Assembly: GCA_003520925.1 (NCBI GenBank)
Contig: DOTV01000200.1
Coordinates: 1-13,325, forward strand
Direction: 5' to 3'
DNA: 13,325 nt
Origin: Bacteroidales bacterium
Lineage (GTDB): Bacteria > Bacteroidota > Bacteroidia > Bacteroidales > VadinHA17
Positions 7,644 through 13,325 of the stretch are shown here, one piece after another (the stretch's first letter is position 1; the number at the start of each line of letters is the position of its first letter). Below the pieces are notes generated by a model. It did not search any database and was not told where the DNA came from. It saw only the letters and a program-made list of their open reading frames with translations. The translations under genes and the position numbers were made by a program.

Positions 7644-8450
7644 ATGAAACAGTATCAACGTATGGGATTGTTTGTTGCACTCAGATACCTTAATTATAAA
7701 ATATTCTCCCGTCACAGAAATGGCCACGGCATCCATAGTCCGTTTATTTTCAACCTCGTTTCAGATATTTTCCGGAATAAAACCCGGTCTGATATTGTCT
7801 GTAGTATTGAATTGATAAGAAAAAAATTACTTGATGATACCCGTTTAATTCAAGTAACTGATCTTGGGGCGGGATCAAAAAGAATGAAAACCAGTTTGAG
7901 AAAAGTGTCCGATATAACAAGATATTCAGCAATTCCCCGAAAATATGGAATTTTGCTATCAAATATGGCAGAAGCCTTTGGAAAGAATGTTATCATTGAG
8001 TTTGGCACATCTCTCGGAATAAGCACATTGTATCTGGCAGCATCTTGCCCCAATGCCAGTGTGATTACTATGGAAGGTTGCAGTGAAATATCATCGGTTG
8101 CATCAGATAACTTCAGAGAGGCAGGAATAAAAAACATCACTCTGCTCAATGGCTCGTTTGATGATATCCTGCCTGAGATCAGGAAAGAAAAAACAACTCC
8201 CGGACTTGTATTTATCGATGGAAATCACAGGAAAGAACCTATTATCAGGTACTTCAGTCAGGTTGCAGAAATGTCTGATAAAAACAGCGTCATTATTATT
8301 GATGATATTAATTCATCCAGGGAGATGGCCGAAGCATGGTACGAGATAAAAAATCACAAAAAAGTAACGGCATCAGTAGATGTTTTCAGGATGGGCATCG
8401 TATTTTTCAAAGAGGGGCTGAATCATTTTAACTATGTGGTAAGCTATTAA
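7644..8450 (+). CDS. Class I SAM-dependent methyltransferase
   Basis: Predicted soluble methyltransferase of 268 aa; the substrate is unknown. The Rossmann-like core holds SAM-binding motif I as EFGTSLGIST (119-128), an acidic residue at the end of the next strand (ITME, Glu144), FIDGNH (190-195) and IIIDD (217-221). These match the layout of O-methyltransferase-like (Methyltransf_24-type) proteins, and the FIDGNH/IIIDD acidic residues could bind a metal. The N-terminal extension with RNGHGIHSPFIFNLVS (about 25-40) and VTDLGAGSKR (71-80) is not part of the usual fold and resembles a form I associate with Bacteroidota. It is divergent from recG and has no neighbour that reveals a pathway. Confidence is high for the fold and low for any specific reaction. 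Confidence 0.85.
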   Translation: MKQYQRMGLFVALRYLNYKIFSRHRNGHGIHSPFIFNLVSDIFRNKTRSDIVCSIELIRKKLLDDTRLIQVTDLGAGSKRMKTSLRKVSDITRYSAIPRKYGILLSNMAEAFGKNVIIEFGTSLGISTLYLAASCPNASVITMEGCSEISSVASDNFREAGIKNITLLNGSFDDILPEIRKEKTTPGLVFIDGNHRKEPIIRYFSQVAEMSDKNSVIIIDDINSSREMAEAWYEIKNHKKVTASVDVFRMGIVFFKEGLNHFNYVVSY

Positions 8451-8523
8451 CAAAAATTAAGTTTTAATAATTTCTTATTTGAGATAATTAGTCTAATTTC
8501 GAAACTTCAAATTTAAGTACGTT

Positions 8524-9225
8524 ATGGATAAAGTAATTGAGATTCAGGATATTGTTAAGAATTACCAGGTTGGGTCAGTTATTGTAAGAGCATTAAGATC
8601 CGTTTCAATAAATATTGACAGGAATGAATATGTGGCAATTATGGGACCTTCAGGTTCAGGCAAATCAACACTTATGAACCTGCTTGGCGCGCTCGACACC
8701 CCTACAAGCGGAAAATATATTCTAAACGGTACTGATGTCAGCAAGATGGAAGATGATTTCCTGGCAGAAATAAGAAATAAAGAGATCGGATTCGTTTTTC
8801 AGACTTTCAACCTCCTTCCAAGATATTCTGCTCTTGAAAACGTTACTTTGCCTTTGATTTATGCAGGTGTACCTAAAGCCGACAGGGAAAAGGTAGCCAT
8901 GGAAACCCTGGAACAGGTAGGTCTGGCCGACAGAATGACCCATAAGCCCAATGAACTTTCCGGTGGACAGAGACAACGTGTAGCAATAGCCAGAGCTCTG
9001 GTAAACAAGCCGTCGATTATACTTGCGGATGAGCCCACTGGTAACCTTGACAGCAAGACATCTCTTGATATCATGGGTCTTCTTGATGATATCCATAAGA
9101 AAGGCAATACTGTAATTGTTGTGACTCATGAAGAAGATATAGCCAAGCACGCAGCCAGGATTATTAAACTATTCGACGGAGAGGTTGCACAGGATTATTT
9201 GAATCCTCATTATAAAAAGGCCTGA
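8524..9225 (+). CDS. ABC transporter ATP-binding protein, LolD/MacB type
   Basis: Cytoplasmic ATPase subunit of an ABC transporter, 233 aa. All core motifs are present: Walker A GPSGSGKST (41-49), Q-loop Gln93 in GFVFQTFNLLP, signature LSGGQ (145-149), Walker B IILADE with Glu170, D-loop region NLDS and H-loop His202. The Q-loop context IGFVFQTFNLLPRYSALENV is typical of the LolD/MacB/FtsE group, which works with type VII (mechanotransmission) permeases rather than import channels. No permease gene is adjacent, so its partner must be encoded elsewhere. The substrate cannot be read; lipoprotein release or export of a small molecule are family-level options. The 73-nt upstream gap contains only a one-mismatch -7 candidate (TAATTTCG, 8494-8501). 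Confidence 0.93.
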   Translation: MDKVIEIQDIVKNYQVGSVIVRALRSVSINIDRNEYVAIMGPSGSGKSTLMNLLGALDTPTSGKYILNGTDVSKMEDDFLAEIRNKEIGFVFQTFNLLPRYSALENVTLPLIYAGVPKADREKVAMETLEQVGLADRMTHKPNELSGGQRQRVAIARALVNKPSIILADEPTGNLDSKTSLDIMGLLDDIHKKGNTVIVVTHEEDIAKHAARIIKLFDGEVAQDYLNPHYKKA

Positions 9226-9253
9226 AACAACTAAACCTTTCATTATCTCGTTA

Positions 9254-9787
9254 ATGAAAATATACACCCGTACTGGTGATGATGGAAATACATCATTGGC
9301 GGGAGGACAGAGAGTCCCGAAATTTCATCCCAGGATAGAAGCTTACGGTTCTGTTGATGAACTTATTTCATGGATAGGACTGCTCAGGGATACTCCCGGT
9401 AACGAAAGCAGGAAGAAAATATTGATTTATATAGAGCATCAGCTTATGAAGTGCGCTTCTGGCCTTGCAAATGCAGCTGATGACAGTAAATTGGCAGAGT
9501 TACTTCCTGACATGGACTGTACCTCTGTTGTTGAAGAAGAAATCGACAGAATGGAAGCCAGACTTACTCCAATAAAAACATTTATCCTCCCCGGAGGACA
9601 TATACTTGTATCTTATTGTCATATAGCGCGATGTGTTTGCAGAAGAGCTGAAAGATCAGTTTTGAGACTTAACAGCACCGAAAATATTCCCGATATTATT
9701 TTCAAATTTCTAAACAGGCTCTCCGATTATTTATTCGTTTTATCCCGCCTGGTAAGCTTAGAGCTTGATGTAGAGGAGATTAGTTAA
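9254..9787 (+). CDS. Cob(I)yrinic acid a,c-diamide adenosyltransferase, PduO type
   Basis: Transfers the adenosyl group of ATP to the cobalt of reduced corrinoid, making adenosylcobalamin. The 177-aa protein is a compact single-domain PduO/MMAB-type enzyme. Visible motifs are the ATP-binding N-terminus IYTRTGDDG (3-11), RIEAYGSVDE (27-36), FILPGG (110-115), HIARCVCRRAER (123-134) and NRLSDYLFVLSR (154-165). His116 follows LPGG where Ser is common in better-known members. The gene begins 28 nt after the ABC ATPase and probably shares its transcript, but that ATPase is not of the BtuD type, so a functional link is unproven. The short gap cannot hold a cobalamin riboswitch. B12-dependent enzymes such as methylmalonyl-CoA mutase would be the likely users, encoded elsewhere. 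Confidence 0.93.
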   Translation: MKIYTRTGDDGNTSLAGGQRVPKFHPRIEAYGSVDELISWIGLLRDTPGNESRKKILIYIEHQLMKCASGLANAADDSKLAELLPDMDCTSVVEEEIDRMEARLTPIKTFILPGGHILVSYCHIARCVCRRAERSVLRLNSTENIPDIIFKFLNRLSDYLFVLSRLVSLELDVEEIS

Positions 9788-9822
9788 GATTTCTTATCTC
9801 TCTGAAAACTTAAAATATGGTA

Positions 9823-9854
9823 TTGTTTTTTAAATAAAATAATATATATATTTG
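9823..9854 (+). promoter_or_regulatory. Promoter of the DUF2795 gene
   Basis: TTG at 9823-9825 and TATATTTG at 9847-9854, separated by 21 nt, form a good Bacteroidota -33/-7 pair with an exact TAnnTTTG. The spacer is almost entirely A/T. The box ends 34 nt before the ATG at 9889, giving a plausible leader of about 25-30 nt. This suggests the gene is transcribed separately from the adenosyltransferase. Confidence 0.6.
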
Positions 9855-9888
9855 CAAACTTTATTAAGACATTATTTAATCAGGAAAC

Positions 9889-10110
9889 ATGTACTGGACA
9901 CTTGAATTAGCATCTAAACTAGAGGATGCTCCATGGCCTGCCACAAAAGATGAGCTGATTGATTTCGCCATACGGTCAGGTGCCCCGATGGAGGTGATTG
10001 AAAATCTGCAGGAGATAGAGGATGAGGGAGATATCTACGAAAGCATTGAAGATATCTGGCCCGATTATCCGAGTAAGGACGACTTCTTCTTCAACGAAGA
10101 TGAATACTGA
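9889..10110 (+). CDS. Small acidic DUF2795 protein
   Basis: A 73-aa protein of unknown function matching what I recall of the DUF2795 family, with the core WPATKDELIDFAIRSGAP (residues 16-33) followed by a short helix, VIENLQEI. It is very acidic: 22 Asp/Glu against 4 Lys/Arg, with a tail that ends FFFNEDEY. There is no signal peptide, membrane segment or cysteine. The N-terminal MYWTLELA leads straight into the domain, which supports the chosen start; the ATG is preceded by caggaaac. It has its own strong promoter candidate and is closed by a perfect hairpin, so it looks like a single-gene unit that may be well expressed. An acidic adaptor or nucleic-acid-mimic role could be imagined, but nothing in the sequence shows one. 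Confidence 0.88.
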   Translation: MYWTLELASKLEDAPWPATKDELIDFAIRSGAPMEVIENLQEIEDEGDIYESIEDIWPDYPSKDDFFFNEDEY

Positions 10111-10140
10111 AAGAAGGCTGACATCTTTGTCAGCCTTCTT
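10111..10140. terminator. Hairpin terminator between convergent genes
   Basis: A perfect 13-bp inverted repeat (10111-10123 with 10128-10140) encloses a 4-nt loop. It begins directly after the DUF2795 stop. On the plus strand it is followed by T-rich attttct, as in an intrinsic terminator. On the minus strand it overlaps the stop codon (10139-10141) of the OstA-like gene and has only a short T run after it. It probably acts mainly on the plus strand and may serve both. Confidence 0.85.
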
Positions 10141-11716
10141 ATTTTCTAAAAATATCCATCATCTTTTTAGGCCTGATCAGATCATACCACGAAAAGCCTT
10201 CAAGCTTCTCTTTTTCGGCGTCCGCTTTTAAAGGCGGATCAATAACCCCTTCAGGATTCTGATATTCGTTAATTGCCGTTATTTTTCCATCCGACACAAA
10301 TATTTCTATACGGGCGCATTTTGCCTTATTGACTCCAACAACTTCGTCACCGTCCAGTAGCCAGTATATTGTCTCTCCGTTGCCATCGACATCTATCCTG
10401 TAAAGTTCGTTGTCTTTAAAATATCCTGTGAGTGACCTTCCCTTTACCTGGTTAAACCTGGAATCATCAACCTGGCTCGTTACAAATGCAGAACTGTATA
10501 ATTCCATCCTGTCGGCCTGACGGTTCTTTGTAAGCAGGGCTATCGAATCTGCCACAAGCTGGTTTTCTTCCGACCATAAAACCGGTGATTTGTACATTCT
10601 TATAACAGAATCACGGAAAGAATAGGAGAGGGAGTCGCATTTTGCCTGAATGTCGTTGCTGTAGATCCGGCAGTTGTGAAATGCTCTCATCAGCCTGTAC
10701 TCCTTCATAACGGAATCAGATCTAGTAACCGCATTTATTGTATCGGCATGAAGGAAAAGAGAATCTTTTTCCGAGACCTGTATAAAAAGCGCCTTATCAG
10801 TCACCATGAACCTTTCGGGGCTTTTGTAGTACCAGGCATAATCACCCTTCACTATAATATTATTCGTGGTGTCGGTTATGCTTGTATTACGGTAGGCAAG
10901 ACCATAACCCTTTACTCCATCGTAGTAAAGCGAATCACCTTTTATAACCTGCTGCCTGTTATCAATAACTGCGTTTTTCCAGATCCTCGATATGTCATTT
11001 TTTGTATCATACCATCCTCTTTCACAATAAAGGTAAATGCTGTCACCCTTCATCTCAGAAGGTCCTGTGAATATTGCTGTTTCCGAATCCGTATTATAAT
11101 CCATCGTATCGGCAGTCATCACATAATCGGGGTTGACAATATTGACACTATCCTTGAAATGGAAGAGGTTTTGTGATACGTAATAAATTCCGATTATGCT
11201 TGTAAGAGTGTTTTCACCATTAGTTATTTTTCCGCCTGTGCTATATCGCGCGACTTCATTTTTTACATCATATCTGACTGACTGTGTATAAAGGTGTGTT
11301 TCCTTGTCGATAAGCTCAACATTCCCGTCTACGGATGCAGTCTCCGTGGATCCGTCATAAAAAAGGCTGTCGCCCCTGAGTTGAAGCGTATCTCCCTGAG
11401 TCATGTGAATTCTGCTGTAAGCCCTTATCTGATTATAACCTGTATAGAACCAGGCGCTGTCGCATTTCATAAAGATGTCATTATGTTTCAGGGATACATT
11501 TCCAAGCAGCCGTGTTACTCTTTTTCCTGTTTTCTTTTCTATTTCGTCTATTCCATCATCAGCATTTAACACCTCAATCATCTTTTTGCCGGGTTTCTGT
11601 TTTGGGAGGTCCTGGCTGAAAAAAGCCGGAGAAAAAAACAGAATGCCAGTTAAAAGCAATATTTTTCTGAGCGGAAGTGAAGAAAAAACAGATACAATTG
11701 ATGCTATTTCAGCCAT
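10139..11716 (-). CDS. OstA/LptA-like lipopolysaccharide transport protein
   Basis: Predicted periplasmic protein of 525 aa with an N-terminal hydrophobic signal (about residues 17-34), then a long chain of OstA-type beta repeats. A recurring element of the form GDSLxY, ADT or CDS occurs near Asp86, 116, 203, 225, 261, 292, 325, 361 and 390, mostly 22-37 residues apart, with weaker copies between. LptA and the N-terminal domain of LptD use this beta-taco fold to carry LPS across the periplasm, so a role in LPS transport is inferred. It is far longer than E. coli LptA (185 aa) and shows no obvious LptD outer-membrane barrel. The only ATG in the first 45 codons overlaps the SurA-like stop by 13 nt, giving an unusually long region before the hydrophobic core. 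Confidence 0.88.
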   Translation of the reverse strand: MAEIASIVSVFSSLPLRKILLLTGILFFSPAFFSQDLPKQKPGKKMIEVLNADDGIDEIEKKTGKRVTRLLGNVSLKHNDIFMKCDSAWFYTGYNQIRAYSRIHMTQGDTLQLRGDSLFYDGSTETASVDGNVELIDKETHLYTQSVRYDVKNEVARYSTGGKITNGENTLTSIIGIYYVSQNLFHFKDSVNIVNPDYVMTADTMDYNTDSETAIFTGPSEMKGDSIYLYCERGWYDTKNDISRIWKNAVIDNRQQVIKGDSLYYDGVKGYGLAYRNTSITDTTNNIIVKGDYAWYYKSPERFMVTDKALFIQVSEKDSLFLHADTINAVTRSDSVMKEYRLMRAFHNCRIYSNDIQAKCDSLSYSFRDSVIRMYKSPVLWSEENQLVADSIALLTKNRQADRMELYSSAFVTSQVDDSRFNQVKGRSLTGYFKDNELYRIDVDGNGETIYWLLDGDEVVGVNKAKCARIEIFVSDGKITAINEYQNPEGVIDPPLKADAEKEKLEGFSWYDLIRPKKMMDIFRK

Positions 11717-13062
11717 CCTGCTTCAAGGAATTTGCACGATTTTAATTCGTCACTGATCTTAATATAGGTAGTTTCGATTTTTTTGCTTATCCATTTCTGG
11801 TATGAGGACTGCCTTTCACTCATGAGTGCTGCGTTATAAAAGACCTGGTAATCATCCTTCAGGTTAGCCCGGTGGGCCGGGACCTCGTCATCGAGCCTTA
11901 CAACCCTGAAGACAATATTTCCAATTTCATCAGTTGTCTGGAAGGGTTCGGAAATTTCACCTGTATTGAGATTCCTTACTTTTCCATACATTTCCTTGTT
12001 AAGCTCATCGAGCGAAAACCAGTTAATACGTTCCGATGGATTTGTACTTACAAATTTACCTCCATTTATCCTGCTGTCGAGGTGGCTTGAAAACCTAAAA
12101 GCCACATCTTCAAATTTCAGGCTGTCTTTTCTGATAAGTCTTGTCAGGCTGTCAAGTTTAACAAGAGCTTTTTCCGATTCCTCCCTTTTTACCTTTGGTC
12201 TTATAAGGATATGCCTGGTATTTACGAGATCTCCCTTCCGGTCGATAACCTGAATTATGTGAAATCCATATTTGGTTTCCACTATTTTTGAAACTGCATT
12301 TTTTGGCAGGCTCCACGCTGCATCGGCATATGGTTTTTCAAGCTCACCCTTTAGTTTGTATCCAACCTCACCACCGTTAATGCCTGAGCCGTCCTCTGAA
12401 TTCAGAACTGCAAGTACGCTAAAGCTCTTTCCGGCTAGTATCTCGCTGCGTATATTGAGGAGTTTTTGTCTAGCCTCGGCTTTATTTTCTTCATTATTCG
12501 GAGGATCGAGCTGAATAATACTAAGCTGGACCTTTGAAGGGATGACCGGCAGAGAATCTTTTGGAATTGAATTGAAATATCTCTTAACATCGTTTGGTGT
12601 TATTGCAAGACCCTTTGTGATGCTTCCCTGAACTTCAGAGACAACTTGTTGTTCAACCAGAGCTTTCCTGATATCCCTTCTGATCTCGACCATGCTTTTT
12701 TTGAAATAGTCTTCAAGGGCTTTTTCGCTTCCTGCCGTTCTTATAGCATCATTGATCTGCATATTGAGGTCCCCTTCAACTGTATCATCAGTTACCTGGA
12801 TACTGTCAATCCTTGCCTGGTCAACAAATAGCTTGGCAATGAGCAACTCCTGAAATACCCTGCAACGGACATCAGCAACCGGAATCCTCGGATTTCCTCT
12901 CCTGGCATCAATAACACCATTCTCAATATCTGAAAGATAAATTACTTCATTCCCGACAATTGCAGCAACCGATTCCACAAGAACCTGAGCATTTGCCGAA
13001 AAAACGCTCAGAACTAACCCAGCAACCACCATCAACATTGACCATCTGCTTCTTTTCATCAT
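11704..13062 (-). CDS. SurA-like periplasmic peptidyl-prolyl isomerase
   Basis: Periplasmic chaperone and peptidyl-prolyl cis-trans isomerase of 452 aa, expected to help fold outer-membrane proteins. A signal peptide (residues 1-25, ending SANA before Gln26) leads into a SurA-type N-terminal helical chaperone region that starts VAAIVGNEVIYLSDIE. Two parvulin domains follow, about 176-275 (GYKLKGEL and GFHIIQVIDRKGD) and about 280-390 (TRHILI, INGGKF and FRVVRL). The C-terminal helices (about 400-435) would pack on the chaperone region as in SurA. The gene starts with tandem ATGs at 13062 and 13059; the first forms a TAATG overlap with the upstream gene. It then overlaps the OstA-like gene by 13 nt. 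Function is inferred from the family. Confidence 0.92.
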   Translation of the reverse strand: MMKRSRWSMLMVVAGLVLSVFSANAQVLVESVAAIVGNEVIYLSDIENGVIDARRGNPRIPVADVRCRVFQELLIAKLFVDQARIDSIQVTDDTVEGDLNMQINDAIRTAGSEKALEDYFKKSMVEIRRDIRKALVEQQVVSEVQGSITKGLAITPNDVKRYFNSIPKDSLPVIPSKVQLSIIQLDPPNNEENKAEARQKLLNIRSEILAGKSFSVLAVLNSEDGSGINGGEVGYKLKGELEKPYADAAWSLPKNAVSKIVETKYGFHIIQVIDRKGDLVNTRHILIRPKVKREESEKALVKLDSLTRLIRKDSLKFEDVAFRFSSHLDSRINGGKFVSTNPSERINWFSLDELNKEMYGKVRNLNTGEISEPFQTTDEIGNIVFRVVRLDDEVPAHRANLKDDYQVFYNAALMSERQSSYQKWISKKIETTYIKISDELKSCKFLEAGWLK

Positions 13063-13325
13063 TAGTATATCTTAAAACTGTTTTCTTTTATTGATTCGTT
13101 ATAAATGCCGTTTTCAAGTTCTCTGATAAAATCAATACGGCGATTATTCCAGATTATTCTTTTTATATCCTCCCTTACGTATTCAAATGGAGCAAGAGTA
13201 CCCCTGAGCCTGTAATCGTTAATGACGATCAGATAAACCGAAGCTGAATCTCTGGTTTCATAAAAAGTTGTTCTTTTTAAAAAATCCTCCTGGTTGGTAA
13301 TGTCCTCCTTCAATTCAAGGGTAAG
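13062..13325 (-). CDS. C-terminal part of a probable PPIase/SurA-related protein (5' end outside window)
   Basis: The frame is open from the right edge to a TAA at 13062-13064, so only the last 87 residues are visible. There is no ATG in this piece; a TTG at 13313 is internal, since four more sense codons precede it in frame. The visible sequence ends REDIKRIIWNNRRIDFIREL followed by a short tail. It looks like the C-terminal helical segment of SurA/PpiC-type chaperones, and no parvulin domain is visible in the fragment. Its TAA overlaps the SurA-like ATG by one base, so the two are co-translated. The call rests mainly on context and on the helix pattern. Confidence 0.6.
   Translation of the reverse strand, partial: LTLELKEDITNQEDFLKRTTFYETRDSASVYLIVINDYRLRGTLAPFEYVREDIKRIIWNNRRIDFIRELENGIYNESIKENSFKIY

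Noticed and set aside
8722..9150. A 142-codon minus-strand frame opposite the ABC ATPase
   Set aside because: The plus-strand ATPase has every core motif in the same region, and the antisense frame has no recognisable family.
9226..9253. Cobalamin riboswitch before the adenosyltransferase
   Set aside because: The gap is 28 nt, far too short for the riboswitch, and no B12-box-like motif is visible.
10676..11176. A 166-codon open frame on the plus strand opposite the OstA-like gene
   Set aside because: It lies wholly within a convincing minus-strand gene, has no recognisable domain and lacks a promoter; it is a shadow frame.
13062..13313. A complete short gene starting at TTG 13313
   Set aside because: The frame remains open for four more codons to the window edge and the residues look like the end of a longer chaperone, so it is treated as a 5'-truncated gene.
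1..13325. A new defence, mobile or biosynthetic system
   Set aside because: Nearly all coding sequence belongs to familiar housekeeping families in a plausible Bacteroidota order, with no integrase, transposase, toxin, nuclease cassette or composition break that I can see.

Overview
The window is an ordinary core stretch of a Bacteroidota chromosome, most likely from an anaerobic Bacteroidales-type lineage. The evidence is an rnf operon in the order B-C-D-G-E-A with an RseC-type gene at its head, a large OstA-like LptA relative behind a SurA-like chaperone, a small acidic DUF2795 protein, and promoter candidates of the Bacteroidota form TAnnTTTG. Every gene but one has a recognisable family. 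I see no mobile element, tRNA, rRNA, CRISPR array or sign of recent transfer.

Layout. Positions 1-5247 (minus strand) hold a compact operon, transcribed right to left: rseC-like, rnfB, rnfC, rnfD, rnfG, rnfE and rnfA. The last is cut by the left edge. Together they encode the membrane Rnf complex, which passes electrons from reduced ferredoxin to NAD+ and pumps ions. Gaps are short, and rnfD/rnfG and rnfG/rnfE overlap. Positions 5248-5469 are non-coding and hold the operon's candidate promoter and an unusual array of degenerate 7-bp repeats. Positions 5470-7575 (minus) are recG, the branched-DNA helicase. From 7644 to 10110 the plus strand carries a SAM-dependent methyltransferase, a LolD/MacB-type ABC ATPase without an adjacent permease, a PduO-type cobalamin adenosyltransferase and the DUF2795 protein. 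A 13-bp perfect hairpin at 10111-10140 separates these from the convergent genes on the right. Positions 10139-13325 (minus) hold an outer-membrane biogenesis operon: the 3' end of a probable chaperone/PPIase-related gene, a SurA-like double-parvulin protein and an OstA/LptA-like protein, joined by 1-nt and 13-nt overlaps.

Functionally the window combines energy conservation (Rnf), DNA repair (RecG), B12 cofactor activation and envelope assembly. I found no evidence of a new multi-gene system. The most unexplained feature is the heptad-periodic array at 5361-5462, whose two halves are partly complementary. Secondary points are two very strong Shine-Dalgarno sequences inside the rnf operon, in a phylum that mostly does not use them, and the extended repeat structure of the OstA-like protein.
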